Below are positions 24,516-33,688 of a DNA stretch of 64,000 nucleotides, piece after piece. Position numbers and translations under genes: made by a program. Each line of letters opens with the position of its first letter. Position 1 is the stretch's first letter. The stretch covers positions 4,478 to 68,477 of the forward strand of contig NZ_BAAALT010000004.1 in the NCBI RefSeq assembly GCF_039528515.1, read 5' to 3'. Source of the stretch: Luedemannella flava (GTDB lineage: Bacteria; Actinomycetota; Actinomycetes; Mycobacteriales; Micromonosporaceae). Below the pieces are notes generated by a model. It searched no databases, was not told the DNA's origin, and saw only the letters and a list, made by a program, of their open reading frames with translations.

Positions 24516-26737
24516 TGATTCCCGACTTCTCAACGCTCGAGCTGGGGGAGCCGGTGGTCGCGCCGGGCGCCAGCTACGAAAGCTGGGCGGCCTCGGTACG
24601 CGAGAACGACGGCATCGACCCGGACAAGCTGGTCTTCGCGACGCCCGAGGGAATCGACGTTCGCCCGCTGTACACCGCCGCCGACCTGGCTGGACTGGAC
24701 TTCCTGAACACCCTGCCCGGTATCCCGCCGTTCCTGCGCGGCCCGTACCCGACGATGTACGCCACCCAGCCGTGGACGATCCGCCAGTACGCGGGCTTCT
24801 CCACCGCGGAGGAGTCCAATGCGTTCTACCGGCGGAACCTGGCCGCCGGGCAGAAGGGCCTGTCGGTCGCGTTCGACCTGGCCACCCACCGCGGCTACGA
24901 CTCCGACCATCCCCGGGTCGCCGGTGATGTCGGTATGGCCGGGGTGGCCATCGACTCCATCTACGACATGCGCCAACTGTTCGACGGGATCCCGCTGGAC
25001 CGGATGAGCGTGTCGATGACCATGAACGGTGCGGTGCTGCCGGTCCTGGCGCTGTACGTCGTGGCGGCTGAGGAACAGGGGGTGGCGCCGGAACAGCTGA
25101 CCGGGACCATCCAGAACGACATCCTCAAGGAGTTCATGGTCCGTAACACCTACATCTATCCGCCCGAGCCATCGATGCGGATCATCTCCGACATCTTCGC
25201 GTTCACCTCGCAACGGATGCCCCGGTTCAACTCCATCTCCATTTCCGGCTACCACATGCAGGAGGCTGGAGCGACCGCCGACCTTGAACTCGCCTACACC
25301 CTCGCCGACGGCGTGGAGTACGTCCGCGCCGGTGTCGAGGCGGGCCTGGACGTGGACGCGTTCGCCCCACGGTTGTCGTTCTTCTGGGCAATCGGCATGA
25401 ACTTCTTCATGGAGGTTGCCAAGTTGCGTGCGGCCCGGTTGCTGTGGGCCAAGCTGTTGCGCCAGGCCGGCGCGAAGGCGCCAAAATCGTTAAGCCTGCG
25501 TACGCACAGCCAAACCTCCGGCTGGTCGCTGACCGCGCAGGATGTCTACAACAACGTGGCCCGGACCTGCGTCGAGGCAATGGCCGCCACCCAGGGGCAC
25601 ACGCAGTCGCTGCACACCAACGCCCTGGACGAGGCGCTGGCGCTGCCAACCGACTTCTCCGCCCGTATCGCCCGCAACACCCAGTTGCTGTTGCAGCAGG
25701 AGTCGGGCACGACCCGGGTGATCGACCCGTGGGGTGGTAGCGCCTACGTGGAACGGCTGACCCATGATCTGGCCCGACTGGCCTGGGATCGCATCCAGGA
25801 AGTGGAGCAGGCCGGCGGGATGGCCAAGGCCATCGGCGAGGGCATCCCGAAGCTGCGCATCGAGGCGGCCGCCGCGCGGGCCCAGGCCCGTATCGACTCC
25901 GGCCGCCAGCCGGTGATCGGGGTCAACAAGTACCGCCTGGACGCAGACGAGGCTATCGATATCCTGAAGGTCGACAACACGGCGGTGCGGGCGCAGCAGA
26001 TCGACAAGCTGAGCCGCCTGCGTGCCGAGCGGGACCAGGCGGCGTGCGACGCGGCCCTCGCCGCCCTCACCACGGCGGCCGAGGCCGCGATGAACGGCAC
26101 CAGGGCACCAGGTCTTGAACAGAACCTGCTGGCGTGCGCGGTCGCCGCTGCACGGACCAAAGCGACCGTCGGTGAGATCTCCGGCGCGCTGGAGCGGGTG
26201 TTCGGCCGCCACGCCGCACAGATTCGCACCCTGTCCGGGGTGTACCACGAGGAGGCCGGCCAGGTGAGCAACATCGAGCAGGCCCGCGCCGCTGTCGCCC
26301 GGTTCGCCGAGGCCGAGGGGCGCCAGCCCCGCATTCTGGTGGCGAAGATGGGGCAGGACGGACACGACCGAGGCCAAAAGGTGGTCTCCACCGCCTACGC
26401 GGACCTCGGCTTCGACGTCGACGTGGGACCGCTGTTCCAGACTCCTGCCGAGGTCGCCCGGCAGGCCGTCGAGGCTGACGTCCACGTCGTGGGGGTCAGC
26501 TCGCTGGCCGCTGGCCACCTGACGCTGGTGCCGGCGCTGCGCGACGAACTGGCGACGCTCGGCCGCGACGACATCATGATCGTGGTCGGTGGCGTTATTC
26601 CGCCGCAGGACATCCAGGAGCTGCGCGCCCTGGGCGCAGCCGCGATCTACCCGCCGGGCACGGTCATCGCCGACGCCGCGCTGGATCTGCTGGCCACCCT
26701 GTCCGCCCGCCTCGGCCATCCGTCCGTCGCGGCATGA
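24515..26737 (+). CDS. mutB: Methylmalonyl-CoA mutase large (catalytic) subunit
   Basis: 740 residues. MutB interconverts (R)-methylmalonyl-CoA and succinyl-CoA with adenosylcobalamin. Substrate-side motifs are 'YPTMYATQPWTIRQYAGFSTAEESN' and 'ISISGYHMQEAGATADLELAYTLADG' (catalytic His). The C-terminal B12 domain has 'KMGQDGHDRGQKVVS' with the cobalt-coordinating His (~616) and 'VVGGVIPPQDIQELRALGAAAIYPPGT'. A GTG at 24512 and an ATG at 24515 are adjacent; either would overlap the mutA stop. Its own stop overlaps the next ATG (ATGA). Within this operon it links the transcarboxylase to succinate. Confidence 0.96.
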   Translation: MIPDFSTLELGEPVVAPGASYESWAASVRENDGIDPDKLVFATPEGIDVRPLYTAADLAGLDFLNTLPGIPPFLRGPYPTMYATQPWTIRQYAGFSTAEESNAFYRRNLAAGQKGLSVAFDLATHRGYDSDHPRVAGDVGMAGVAIDSIYDMRQLFDGIPLDRMSVSMTMNGAVLPVLALYVVAAEEQGVAPEQLTGTIQNDILKEFMVRNTYIYPPEPSMRIISDIFAFTSQRMPRFNSISISGYHMQEAGATADLELAYTLADGVEYVRAGVEAGLDVDAFAPRLSFFWAIGMNFFMEVAKLRAARLLWAKLLRQAGAKAPKSLSLRTHSQTSGWSLTAQDVYNNVARTCVEAMAATQGHTQSLHTNALDEALALPTDFSARIARNTQLLLQQESGTTRVIDPWGGSAYVERLTHDLARLAWDRIQEVEQAGGMAKAIGEGIPKLRIEAAAARAQARIDSGRQPVIGVNKYRLDADEAIDILKVDNTAVRAQQIDKLSRLRAERDQAACDAALAALTTAAEAAMNGTRAPGLEQNLLACAVAAARTKATVGEISGALERVFGRHAAQIRTLSGVYHEEAGQVSNIEQARAAVARFAEAEGRQPRILVAKMGQDGHDRGQKVVSTAYADLGFDVDVGPLFQTPAEVARQAVEADVHVVGVSSLAAGHLTLVPALRDELATLGRDDIMIVVGGVIPPQDIQELRALGAAAIYPPGTVIADAALDLLATLSARLGHPSVAA

Positions 26738-28275
26738 CGCGCAAGCCGATCAACCTGGATGACTACGTCGAGGGGGTACTCGCCGGTACCCGCTCGTGGG
26801 TCGGCCGCGCGATCACCCTGGTGGAATCCACCCGTCCCGACCATCGGGCACTGGCGCAACAACTGCTCGCGGCATTGGCCCCGCACGCGGGCCGCGCCCG
26901 CCGGGTCGGTATCACCGGGGTGCCCGGCGTCGGCAAGTCCACGTTCATCGACGCGCTCGGTGTGCGGCTCACCGGGGCGGGGCGCCGAGTCGCGGTACTG
27001 GCGGTGGACCCGTCCTCCACCCGCACCGGCGGCAGCATCCTGGGCGACAAGACCCGGATGAGCCGGCTGGCCAACGATCCGGCAGCGTTCGTGCGCCCGT
27101 CGCCCACCGTCGGCACGTTGGGCGGGGTCGCCAAGGCCACCCGGGAGGCGATGGTCGTCGTGGAGGCCGCCGGCTACGACGTCGTGCTGATCGAGACAAC
27201 TGGTGTCGGCCAGTCCGAGACCGCCGTCGCCGAGATGGTCGACTCGTTCCTGCTGCTGGCCCTGGCCCGTACCGGGGACCAACTCCAGGGCATCAAGAAG
27301 GGCGTGGTGGAACTGGCCGACGTGATCACCGTCAACAAGGCCGACGGGCCACACGCCCGCGAGGCCCTCATGGCCGCCCGCGAACTCGCCGGGGCGCTGC
27401 GACTGCTGCACGGCGCCGACCCCGGCAGACTGCCGCCCGTCCTGACCTGCAGTGCCCTGGACGGCACCGGACTGGATCAGGTATGGGACCGGCTCGTGGA
27501 ACACCAGGACGCGCTGGCCGCCACCGGCGAGCTGGCCCAACGCCGCCGTAACCAACAGATCCGGTGGATGTGGGACATGGTGCGGGCCGGCTTGTTGGAC
27601 GAACTGCGCGACGAGCCGGCGGTAATCGCCACCGCCGAACAGGTCGAACAGAAGCTCCGCACGGACGCCATCACCCCGTCCCAGGCGGCCGAGCTGGTTC
27701 TGGACGCCTTCCGCCACCGCTCGACAACCACATCCCGCAATACGCATCCGGTTTCGACAGAACGGACTGACGCCATGAGTGACATCTTCGATCGGCAACC
27801 AGTCGCGGCCCGGGCGACCGACGTGGTGTCGGTGGGCCTGCGGCGCATTGACCACGTCGGCGTCGCGGTTGCCGATCTCGACGTGGCTATCGAGTTCTAC
27901 GAGCGCGTGTTCGGCATGCGTTGCGTACACGTCGAGGAGAACACCGAGCAGGGCGTTCGTGAGGCGATGATGTCGGTCGGCCCGGATCCGGCCGGCGGCT
28001 GCGTTCAACTGCTGGCTCCGTTGACCCCGGAGTCGGCGATCGCGAAGTTCCTCGAACGATCCGGCCCCGGGGTCCAGCAGGTGGCGTACACCGTTGACGA
28101 TGTGGCCGCGACCAGCGAGGAGCTGCGTTCGCGCGGCATGCGACTGCTCTATCCGTCCGCCAGGACAGGAACCGGCGGCTCGCGGATAAACTTCGTACAC
28201 CCTAAGGACGCCGGCGGTGTTCTCGTCGAGCTGGTGGAGCCGCCGGCGCCTGCCCGCGACGAACGTTCCGCCTGA
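26734..28275 (+). CDS. MeaB mutase chaperone fused to methylmalonyl-CoA epimerase
   Basis: A single uninterrupted frame of 513 residues. Residues 1-330 are a MeaB G-protein: P-loop 'GVPGVGKST' (~64), 'LAVDPSS', 'DVVLIETTGVGQSE', 'ALARTGDQLQGIKKGVVELADVITVNKADG'. MeaB gates cobalamin loading and protects the mutase. After a ~30-residue Ser/Thr-rich linker, residues ~360-500 are a methylmalonyl-CoA epimerase (vicinal oxygen chelate fold): 'IDHVGVAVADLDVAIEFYERVFGM', 'GPGVQQVAYTVDDV' and 'GSRINFVHPKDAGGVLVELVEPP'. The two are normally separate genes. An ATG at 27775 begins the epimerase part and could also serve as an internal start, though only a weak ribosome site precedes it. A strong hairpin follows the stop. 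Confidence 0.9.
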   Translation: MTRKPINLDDYVEGVLAGTRSWVGRAITLVESTRPDHRALAQQLLAALAPHAGRARRVGITGVPGVGKSTFIDALGVRLTGAGRRVAVLAVDPSSTRTGGSILGDKTRMSRLANDPAAFVRPSPTVGTLGGVAKATREAMVVVEAAGYDVVLIETTGVGQSETAVAEMVDSFLLLALARTGDQLQGIKKGVVELADVITVNKADGPHAREALMAARELAGALRLLHGADPGRLPPVLTCSALDGTGLDQVWDRLVEHQDALAATGELAQRRRNQQIRWMWDMVRAGLLDELRDEPAVIATAEQVEQKLRTDAITPSQAAELVLDAFRHRSTTTSRNTHPVSTERTDAMSDIFDRQPVAARATDVVSVGLRRIDHVGVAVADLDVAIEFYERVFGMRCVHVEENTEQGVREAMMSVGPDPAGGCVQLLAPLTPESAIAKFLERSGPGVQQVAYTVDDVAATSEELRSRGMRLLYPSARTGTGGSRINFVHPKDAGGVLVELVEPPAPARDERSA

Positions 28276-28321
28276 GCGGATCAGCACCGCGGTGTTCCGG
28301 CGCGGTCCTGGGCGCGTTCGA

Positions 28322-28353
28322 ACGGGGCAGCCACGACCATGTGGCTGCCCCGT
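28322..28353. terminator. Bidirectional terminator hairpin
   Basis: Perfect 13-base arms (28322-28334 and 28341-28353) around a 6-base loop, in the gap between the convergent meaB-epimerase fusion and the PEP carboxykinase gene. Confidence 0.8.
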
Positions 28354-28387
28354 CGGCGTCGGCGATCAAGGCCGTTTGCGGGCCTGA

Positions 28388-31300
28388 TCAGCTCAGCGGA
28401 GTGATTCCGGAGGCGCCGATTATCTGCTCGCGGAACTCGGTACCCGCCAAGCGCTTGACCTCGAGCTGAGCGGCCTCGACCCGCGCCGGCATGTCCAGAC
28501 GCGCCGAGGGTTCCGCGTTGCCGAGGGTCGCGGAGAACTTCTGGATCGCCGCCAATCCTGCCTCCGCGCGGGCGACCCCGGCCGCCTGCCGTGCGTCCAG
28601 GCGCTGCGCGTACCACGACGACCCGACCACCGATTCGCGACTGAACGCGGCTCGGAACTCGGGCGAGTCCAGGTCCCACCCTTCGGCCGAGGTCCCGTGG
28701 GCCATGATCTCCAGGAGTGCCCGCAGCGGCGGAATCGCCATGTCGATCGTGCCATCGGCGAAGTAGGCGCGCGCGACCCGCTCGTGGGTCTGCACGATCG
28801 TGTCGACCGAATCGGCGAACACGGCAGGATCCTGCAACTCGGGGCGGAGCATCGCGGCGGTGAAGACCACATCTGGGTGCAGGAAGATGCGCCCGAAGTA
28901 CTTCGTCGCGAAGCGCTCGGTCATCCGGTAGCCCAGGCGGCTGGCCCGGACCGTACGGCCCTCGAACTCGAAGTCGACGATCTTCTCCAGGGCGCCCTCG
29001 GCGATCAGATGCGCCGCGTCCCGTTCGGTGGGGGCCATGCGGGCGAACACCTCGGGAACGAGCAGCGAGAAGTCGTGTTCTACCTTGATCTGCGGGCCGA
29101 CGTAGCCGGCAGCCGACACCCATCCGTCATAGCCGGTCAGTGCGAACGACAGCAACGCCGAGTTGAGGTCGATGACCGTGGGCAAGGCGTTGAACGGACC
29201 CTTCGTCATCGCCCCCTCGGAGCCCGCGCCCGTCGTGGAGGGCGATTTGCCGGTCATCGAGGCGATGAACTCCATGAGCAGCTCGGGCAGTTCCATGTAG
29301 TGCAGTGGGTTGTACGAGCACAACGCTGGAATCGTGTCCGTCGGCGGGTTGTTGCGCCGTCCGGCCGCCACCACATCGACCGGCTGGAACAGCGGGGCGT
29401 TGGCCGGCAGGCAGCGCGCCAGGCGACTGGCCAGCTCGGCGATCGCCGAGCTTCGGCTATCCGCACGGTCGGGACGGTCCTGCAGGTAGCGCGGGTTCTT
29501 CGAGGGCTTGCCGTCGACCAGCCGGGGATGCGCGGAGCTGACGGCGTACGCGCAAGACTGGTGGTCGGCGAAATCGTTCAGTAGGCGGGCCATAGGCTCG
29601 GTGAAGGCGCTGAAACCCACGGAGTCGTCGCGCATCGCGAGGACGTCTTCCGCGGTCAGCGGTTGGAAGTTCGACAGGAACACGCCGGGGCCGGCGATGT
29701 CGTGCTCGGCCCGCGCGTCGTAGCCGCGGACGATCGCGTCATCGGGGCGTTGGAACAGCCGGTCCTCGCAGTTCGCGACGATCTTGTAGGAGCGGGCCGG
29801 GTCCAGGCCGAGGCAGGAGCCGGACACGACGGTCGAGGCGGTGATGTCGTCCTCCGTCTGCACCTTCATCGCGGGGGAGAAATCGTGACGCAGGCTAAAC
29901 AGGCGCCATGATCCGTCGGCGTTGAAGCCCATACGCAGCCGGTTGACGAGCACCTTGCGGCCGTCCAGACGCAGACGCGTGCCCGGGGCGCCGTCGACCT
30001 CGACCACGCTGAAGTGGCTGCGCCAGTCGTCCCCCCAGTCGGGGCGGTACGCGTGCTTGATCATATACAGGAGGCTCTTCACCCGCAGCGGCACGCTGTC
30101 GAGCCAGGCGTTGTACTCGGCGGTGTAGTCGGCCGAAGGGGTGAACAGCTTGATCACGGAGCCGATCGAACGCTGCTCGGACAGAATTGGCCTGGTGTCG
30201 ACGTCGTTGCGGTCGGCGGCCGCGAAGCGTCCCGAGTAGTCGCGGCCGATGAGCTCGGCGACCCTGTCCATGTCGCCCTCGAGGTCTGCGGTGTGTTCCG
30301 TCCCGACGACGATGGCATCCGCTATGGCCTTGGAGATCTCGGACTTGCCGCCACCTGAGACGGTGGCCGGCTTCTGGCAGCAGGTCGCGATCGGCGAGGT
30401 GCCGATCAGCGACCACGCTGTCCGGTCCTGCGGGTCTTGGACCAGCTCCACCCGGTAGCCGCCCGGCGTGAGATAGGTGAGTCCGGCCCGCAGTGGTATA
30501 CCACCGTTTGTCCAGGTGATGCGCAGACTCCGGAGCGAGAAGCGGGCTCCTGCGGGCACGAGGACGACTCCCTCGATCGTCCGATCCAGCGCATGCCCTT
30601 GCAGTTGGGCCGCGAAGCGCGGGTTGCGGGCGAGCACGTCGGACAGCTCGATATCGCCGCTACGGGTGTCCACGTACTCCTGGCCGAGGTTGTAGCTCGG
30701 GAAGACGAGGGCGCCGCCGGAGTGCTCCTCCTCGCAGTTGCCGAACAGGTTGGCCGAGTACGAGATCTGGGTCTTGACCTCCTTCTTGCAGTAGCCGAAG
30801 TACGGGTCGGCGATGATCGTGACGATCACGCCGCGCGTGTCCCGGGCGCAGATCTTGAACGGTTTCCCCCCGTGGTACGGCTCATCCGAGGTCTCCCAGC
30901 ACATTCCGTCTCGCCGCTGACGCTCGGTCGCGTCGCTCACGTGCGGCAGACCCAGCTCCTTCTTCGTTATCCGGGTCAGGTGCGGCGCCAGGATGATGCA
31001 TCCTGTATGGCCGGTCCAGGTGGACGGTTCGAGCGAGGCGTCGTTCTCGGGCAGGTACGGGTCACCCCAGTTGCCGAAGATCGACTCGATGAAGTCGAGG
31101 CTGGCCACGAGACCGCCGGGAACGATGACGTGGGTCTCCATCCGCTTCTCCCGTACCACACCGGGCACCTCGGGCGAGACCAGCGGGCGCAGGTAAAGGG
31201 AGGCGAAGCACAACGCCGGCTGCCGCTGGTTGGCCGTGTACGGAAGTGTCATGTCCTCGGGCGGCGGTTCGAAGGCCATCGCGAGCAGCCGCGCGAAGGC

Positions 31301-31753
31301 GAGCTTCGGAACGGCGATCTTGTCGTCCGGGATAGGTAGCCCGCCCTCGGCGATGTGGAAGACGCCTGCCGTGGTGCGCCGATCCGTGGCAGGGTTGTGC
31401 AGAATGCCGTTTACTACGCGGTAGCTGCTCAGCAGCGACGAGACGTAGCTGTCGGAGCCGAACGGGAGCGACAGTTCCCGGGCCAGGCCCGGCTCGTCGA
31501 GCACCAGGGTCCGGCCGGGCAGGCCAGGCTGCACACCGGTGTCGGCCAGGTAGTCGTCGAGGAACGCCTTGATCCGGGCGTCTGCGGCGCAGAGCCGGTC
31601 GGAAAGGCGCCGGCTCAGTTCACGTTGACGAGCGAGGATAGGGCCGACCAGGCGGGCGGCCTCCGTCCCCTCGAAGGCCGCGGTAACGGGCAATCCGAGC
31701 TGGGCCAACCGGAGGTTGATCGCCGCACTCAATGATCCTTTGATATCAGGCAT
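28388..31753 (-). CDS. PPi-dependent phosphoenolpyruvate carboxykinase (PEP carboxytransphosphorylase)
   Basis: 1121 residues, close to the ~1130-1150 of the PPi-type enzymes of Propionibacterium freudenreichii and Entamoeba. It is unlike ATP- or GTP-PEPCK (~530-620) and PEP carboxylase. The identification rests on recalled stretches: 'PILARQRELSRRLSDRL', 'VFHIAEGGLPIPDDKIAVPK', 'YLPENDASLEPSTWTGHTGCIILAPHLT', 'ICARDTRGVIVTIIADPYFGYCKKEVKTQ' and 'YSANLFGNCEEEHSGGALVFPSYNLG'. The enzyme interconverts PEP + CO2 + phosphate and oxaloacetate + pyrophosphate. Oxaloacetate is a partner of the 5S transcarboxylase subunit, so the location fits. The start is the ATG at 31753, with GAGAAGAG upstream. 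It converges on the meaB fusion; transcription is independent. Confidence 0.85.
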   Translation of the reverse strand: MPDIKGSLSAAINLRLAQLGLPVTAAFEGTEAARLVGPILARQRELSRRLSDRLCAADARIKAFLDDYLADTGVQPGLPGRTLVLDEPGLARELSLPFGSDSYVSSLLSSYRVVNGILHNPATDRRTTAGVFHIAEGGLPIPDDKIAVPKLAFARLLAMAFEPPPEDMTLPYTANQRQPALCFASLYLRPLVSPEVPGVVREKRMETHVIVPGGLVASLDFIESIFGNWGDPYLPENDASLEPSTWTGHTGCIILAPHLTRITKKELGLPHVSDATERQRRDGMCWETSDEPYHGGKPFKICARDTRGVIVTIIADPYFGYCKKEVKTQISYSANLFGNCEEEHSGGALVFPSYNLGQEYVDTRSGDIELSDVLARNPRFAAQLQGHALDRTIEGVVLVPAGARFSLRSLRITWTNGGIPLRAGLTYLTPGGYRVELVQDPQDRTAWSLIGTSPIATCCQKPATVSGGGKSEISKAIADAIVVGTEHTADLEGDMDRVAELIGRDYSGRFAAADRNDVDTRPILSEQRSIGSVIKLFTPSADYTAEYNAWLDSVPLRVKSLLYMIKHAYRPDWGDDWRSHFSVVEVDGAPGTRLRLDGRKVLVNRLRMGFNADGSWRLFSLRHDFSPAMKVQTEDDITASTVVSGSCLGLDPARSYKIVANCEDRLFQRPDDAIVRGYDARAEHDIAGPGVFLSNFQPLTAEDVLAMRDDSVGFSAFTEPMARLLNDFADHQSCAYAVSSAHPRLVDGKPSKNPRYLQDRPDRADSRSSAIAELASRLARCLPANAPLFQPVDVVAAGRRNNPPTDTIPALCSYNPLHYMELPELLMEFIASMTGKSPSTTGAGSEGAMTKGPFNALPTVIDLNSALLSFALTGYDGWVSAAGYVGPQIKVEHDFSLLVPEVFARMAPTERDAAHLIAEGALEKIVDFEFEGRTVRASRLGYRMTERFATKYFGRIFLHPDVVFTAAMLRPELQDPAVFADSVDTIVQTHERVARAYFADGTIDMAIPPLRALLEIMAHGTSAEGWDLDSPEFRAAFSRESVVGSSWYAQRLDARQAAGVARAEAGLAAIQKFSATLGNAEPSARLDMPARVEAAQLEVKRLAGTEFREQIIGASGITPLS

Positions 31754-32300
31754 CGGTACTCTTCTCGCCAGCTTGTAGGGCCCGCGTGGGGACATGTCAG
31801 CAATGGATGACCTGGCCGGACGTTACGGGCCGCGAGCACGCGAGAGAAACGGCGTCACGGCCCTTATCTATGGGCCGGTAGACCCGGGGTACCCACCGCG
31901 GTTCAACTCCCACCGGGCGATCAGTGACATCCGTACGGGGAAATCGACCTCGTGGGTGCCGAAAGCCCGTCCGGGCAGGTCAACCGGCCGTTCGCCGTCG
32001 CGGCGGACGCGCAGGTCATCGCGTCGAGGCCGCGTCCACGCGGTGGTCGCAGCCGCTCGCCAACTCAGAATCCGTGTACAGCCCGAACGGTGTGGGCGTG
32101 CGTGTAACGAAGTTTCGTGCGCCCGGGTCGGAGCCCGTTTTGAGAACACGCGGATTGGCCGGGCCGCGGGCCGCCGGCCGCGCCCCTTCGTCCGCGACGC
32201 CGGTCGCAGGCCTGTGCCGGAGGCAGACGCGGTTCAACGAGCAGCGCGACACGTCCGTGCCCGCACCGCCGTCCAGCAGTAGGCGAACAAACCGGAATAG
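31754..32300. other. Non-coding or decayed stretch
   Basis: About 550 bases with no gene I can support. A minus-strand frame at 31868-32149 ends in a protein-like segment ('DLPGRAFGTHEVDFPVRMSLIARWELNRGGYP') that may be the relic of an older gene; its first half looks non-coding. Promoter elements for the PEP carboxykinase gene should lie near 31760-31850, but none is clear. Confidence 0.4.
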
Positions 32301-32402
32301 CTAGGTGGTCCCGGTCCCGAGCAGGTACGCGACGACGTCGGCGGCCGAGTAGCCGTCACCGTCGCGGTCCAGGTGCGGCAGGAACGTGACATCCTGCCCG
32401 AG
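32301..32402 (-). pseudogene. C-terminal relic with EF-hand/dockerin-like loop
   Basis: Reading toward a TAG at 32301-32303, the last ~35 codons give 'DVTFLPHLDRDGDGYSAADVV' followed by 'AYLLGTGTT'. This is a calcium-loop pattern like dockerin or EF-hand modules at the ends of secreted or regulatory proteins. No start or upstream domain is in frame; it runs into the nitronate monooxygenase relic. The parent gene is unknown. Confidence 0.35.
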
Positions 32403-33060
32403 GGCACGTGGCGGACGACACGATGGCCAGCAGCTGCGGCCGGCGCAGGCTGTGTGCGGCGTTGCCCAGGAGATCGCGCGGGTCGACGGCGACGTGGTGG
32501 TCGTCGCCCGGTTCGGCGCCGTGTACCGCCACGGACAGCCGTGCCGGCTGACCGGCGGCCAGCGCGTCCAGCAGGCGGGGCATTTCGGTGGGCAGTCCCG
32601 CGCCCATCAGGACGTAGTCGCCTCCGGCCAGCATGGCGCCGTACACCGCGGCCGGGGTCGCCAGCCGCATCTTCTCCAGGTAGTTCACCCCGACCGGCTG
32701 GTCGTGGCCCTCTTTGGCCAGGAACACCTCGACGAACGTTGGCAACGGCCGTCAACAGCTGCCGAGAGCGTAGCGGGCCTTCAGGGCGAGCCGGGGCACG
32801 GGCCGGAACGGCTGTCCAACCGGCACGCCACCCGCCACGAAATATTGGTCGAGCACCCGATGGACCACGGCCGGAACCGGGAAGCGGGCCAGCGCCCGCC
32901 GCACGTGCCCGCCTTCGTCGCCACCCTGCAGGCGGCGGGCGAGCAGGACGTCGAGAGCGACCCCGGACATCACCCCGAGTTGTCCGGTGAGAGCTACGGC
33001 CCGGGCCAGCTGCCAACTCGAGACGCCGACAGCCATCCCGCCCTGAAAAGCTCCCGATGA
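32356..33060 (-). pseudogene. Nitronate monooxygenase pseudogene (two frameshifts)
   Basis: The minus strand encodes, in successive frames, 'QGGMAVGVSSWQLARAVALTGQLGVMSGVALD' up to a premature stop at 32752, then 'QLLTAVAN', then from about 32745 'FVEVFLAKEGHDQPVGVNYLEKMRLATPAAVYGAMLAGGDYVLMGAGLPTEMPRLL' and 'LRRPQLLAIVSS'. Together these make the first ~230 residues of an NMO/2-nitropropane-dioxygenase FMN barrel. Two single-base changes in frame separate the pieces, and the C-terminal half is gone. The intact family oxidises alkyl nitronates. As it stands the gene cannot make a full protein. Confidence 0.75.
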
Positions 33061-33079
33061 CTGAGTGCTGCCGATGCTG

Positions 33080-33688
33080 TCACCCTTGCGTCCCGCCGGA
33101 CCGCCGGTCAAGAAGTCGCCAGGCGGTCGGCAGCAGGCCGGCCGCAAGCATCGCCTTGACCGCGTCTCCAGGAAGGTAGGGGATCATGCCTACGGTCAGT
33201 GCCTTCGACAGGTCCACCTTCGCCGCGACCATCAACCACGGAACACCGATCAGGTAGATCAGCGCGGTGCCCGCCGCCATCATGCCGATCGTGCGCCACG
33301 CCCGCCGGTCGGCACCGCCGGCGGCCAGCCGCCCGACGCATCCAGCGGCAAGGACGAAGCCGATCAGATAGCCGAACGTGGCGGTCGGGACACCGGCGGT
33401 GCCGCCGGCGAACCAGGGCAGACCGGCGGCACCGGCTACGACATAGAGCAGCATGCCCGCTGCCCCGCGGGCCGGACCCAACGCCGCGCCGGCGAGCAGC
33501 ACTGCGAAGGTCTGCCCGGTGATGGGAACCGGTGAGCCGGGCACGGGCACCGTGATCTGCGCCGCAACGCCCACCATGGCGGCGGCCCCGACGACCAGTG
33601 CCACCTCACGTCCGGCGGATCGGGGCCAGATATCAGCCAGCACTCGCACGGGCCGGTCCGTGATCGCACCCACCGCGCCGTTTACCAT
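33080..33688 (-). CDS. bioY: Biotin transporter substrate-binding subunit BioY
   Basis: 202 residues, the S component that binds biotin for an ECF-type importer or acts alone. It is hydrophobic with about six membrane segments. BioY signatures are 'ITVPVPGSPVPITGQTFAVLLAGAALGPARGAAGMLLYVVAGAAGLPWFAGG' and 'TFGYLIGFVLAA'. The ATG at 33688 follows GGGAG. No energising bioM/bioN genes are beside it. Its place 11 kb from a biotin-dependent transcarboxylase may be meaningful, since transcarboxylase needs much biotin; that link is inference. The gene looks intact in the midst of broken neighbours. Confidence 0.9.
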   Translation of the reverse strand: MVNGAVGAITDRPVRVLADIWPRSAGREVALVVGAAAMVGVAAQITVPVPGSPVPITGQTFAVLLAGAALGPARGAAGMLLYVVAGAAGLPWFAGGTAGVPTATFGYLIGFVLAAGCVGRLAAGGADRRAWRTIGMMAAGTALIYLIGVPWLMVAAKVDLSKALTVGMIPYLPGDAVKAMLAAGLLPTAWRLLDRRSGGTQG

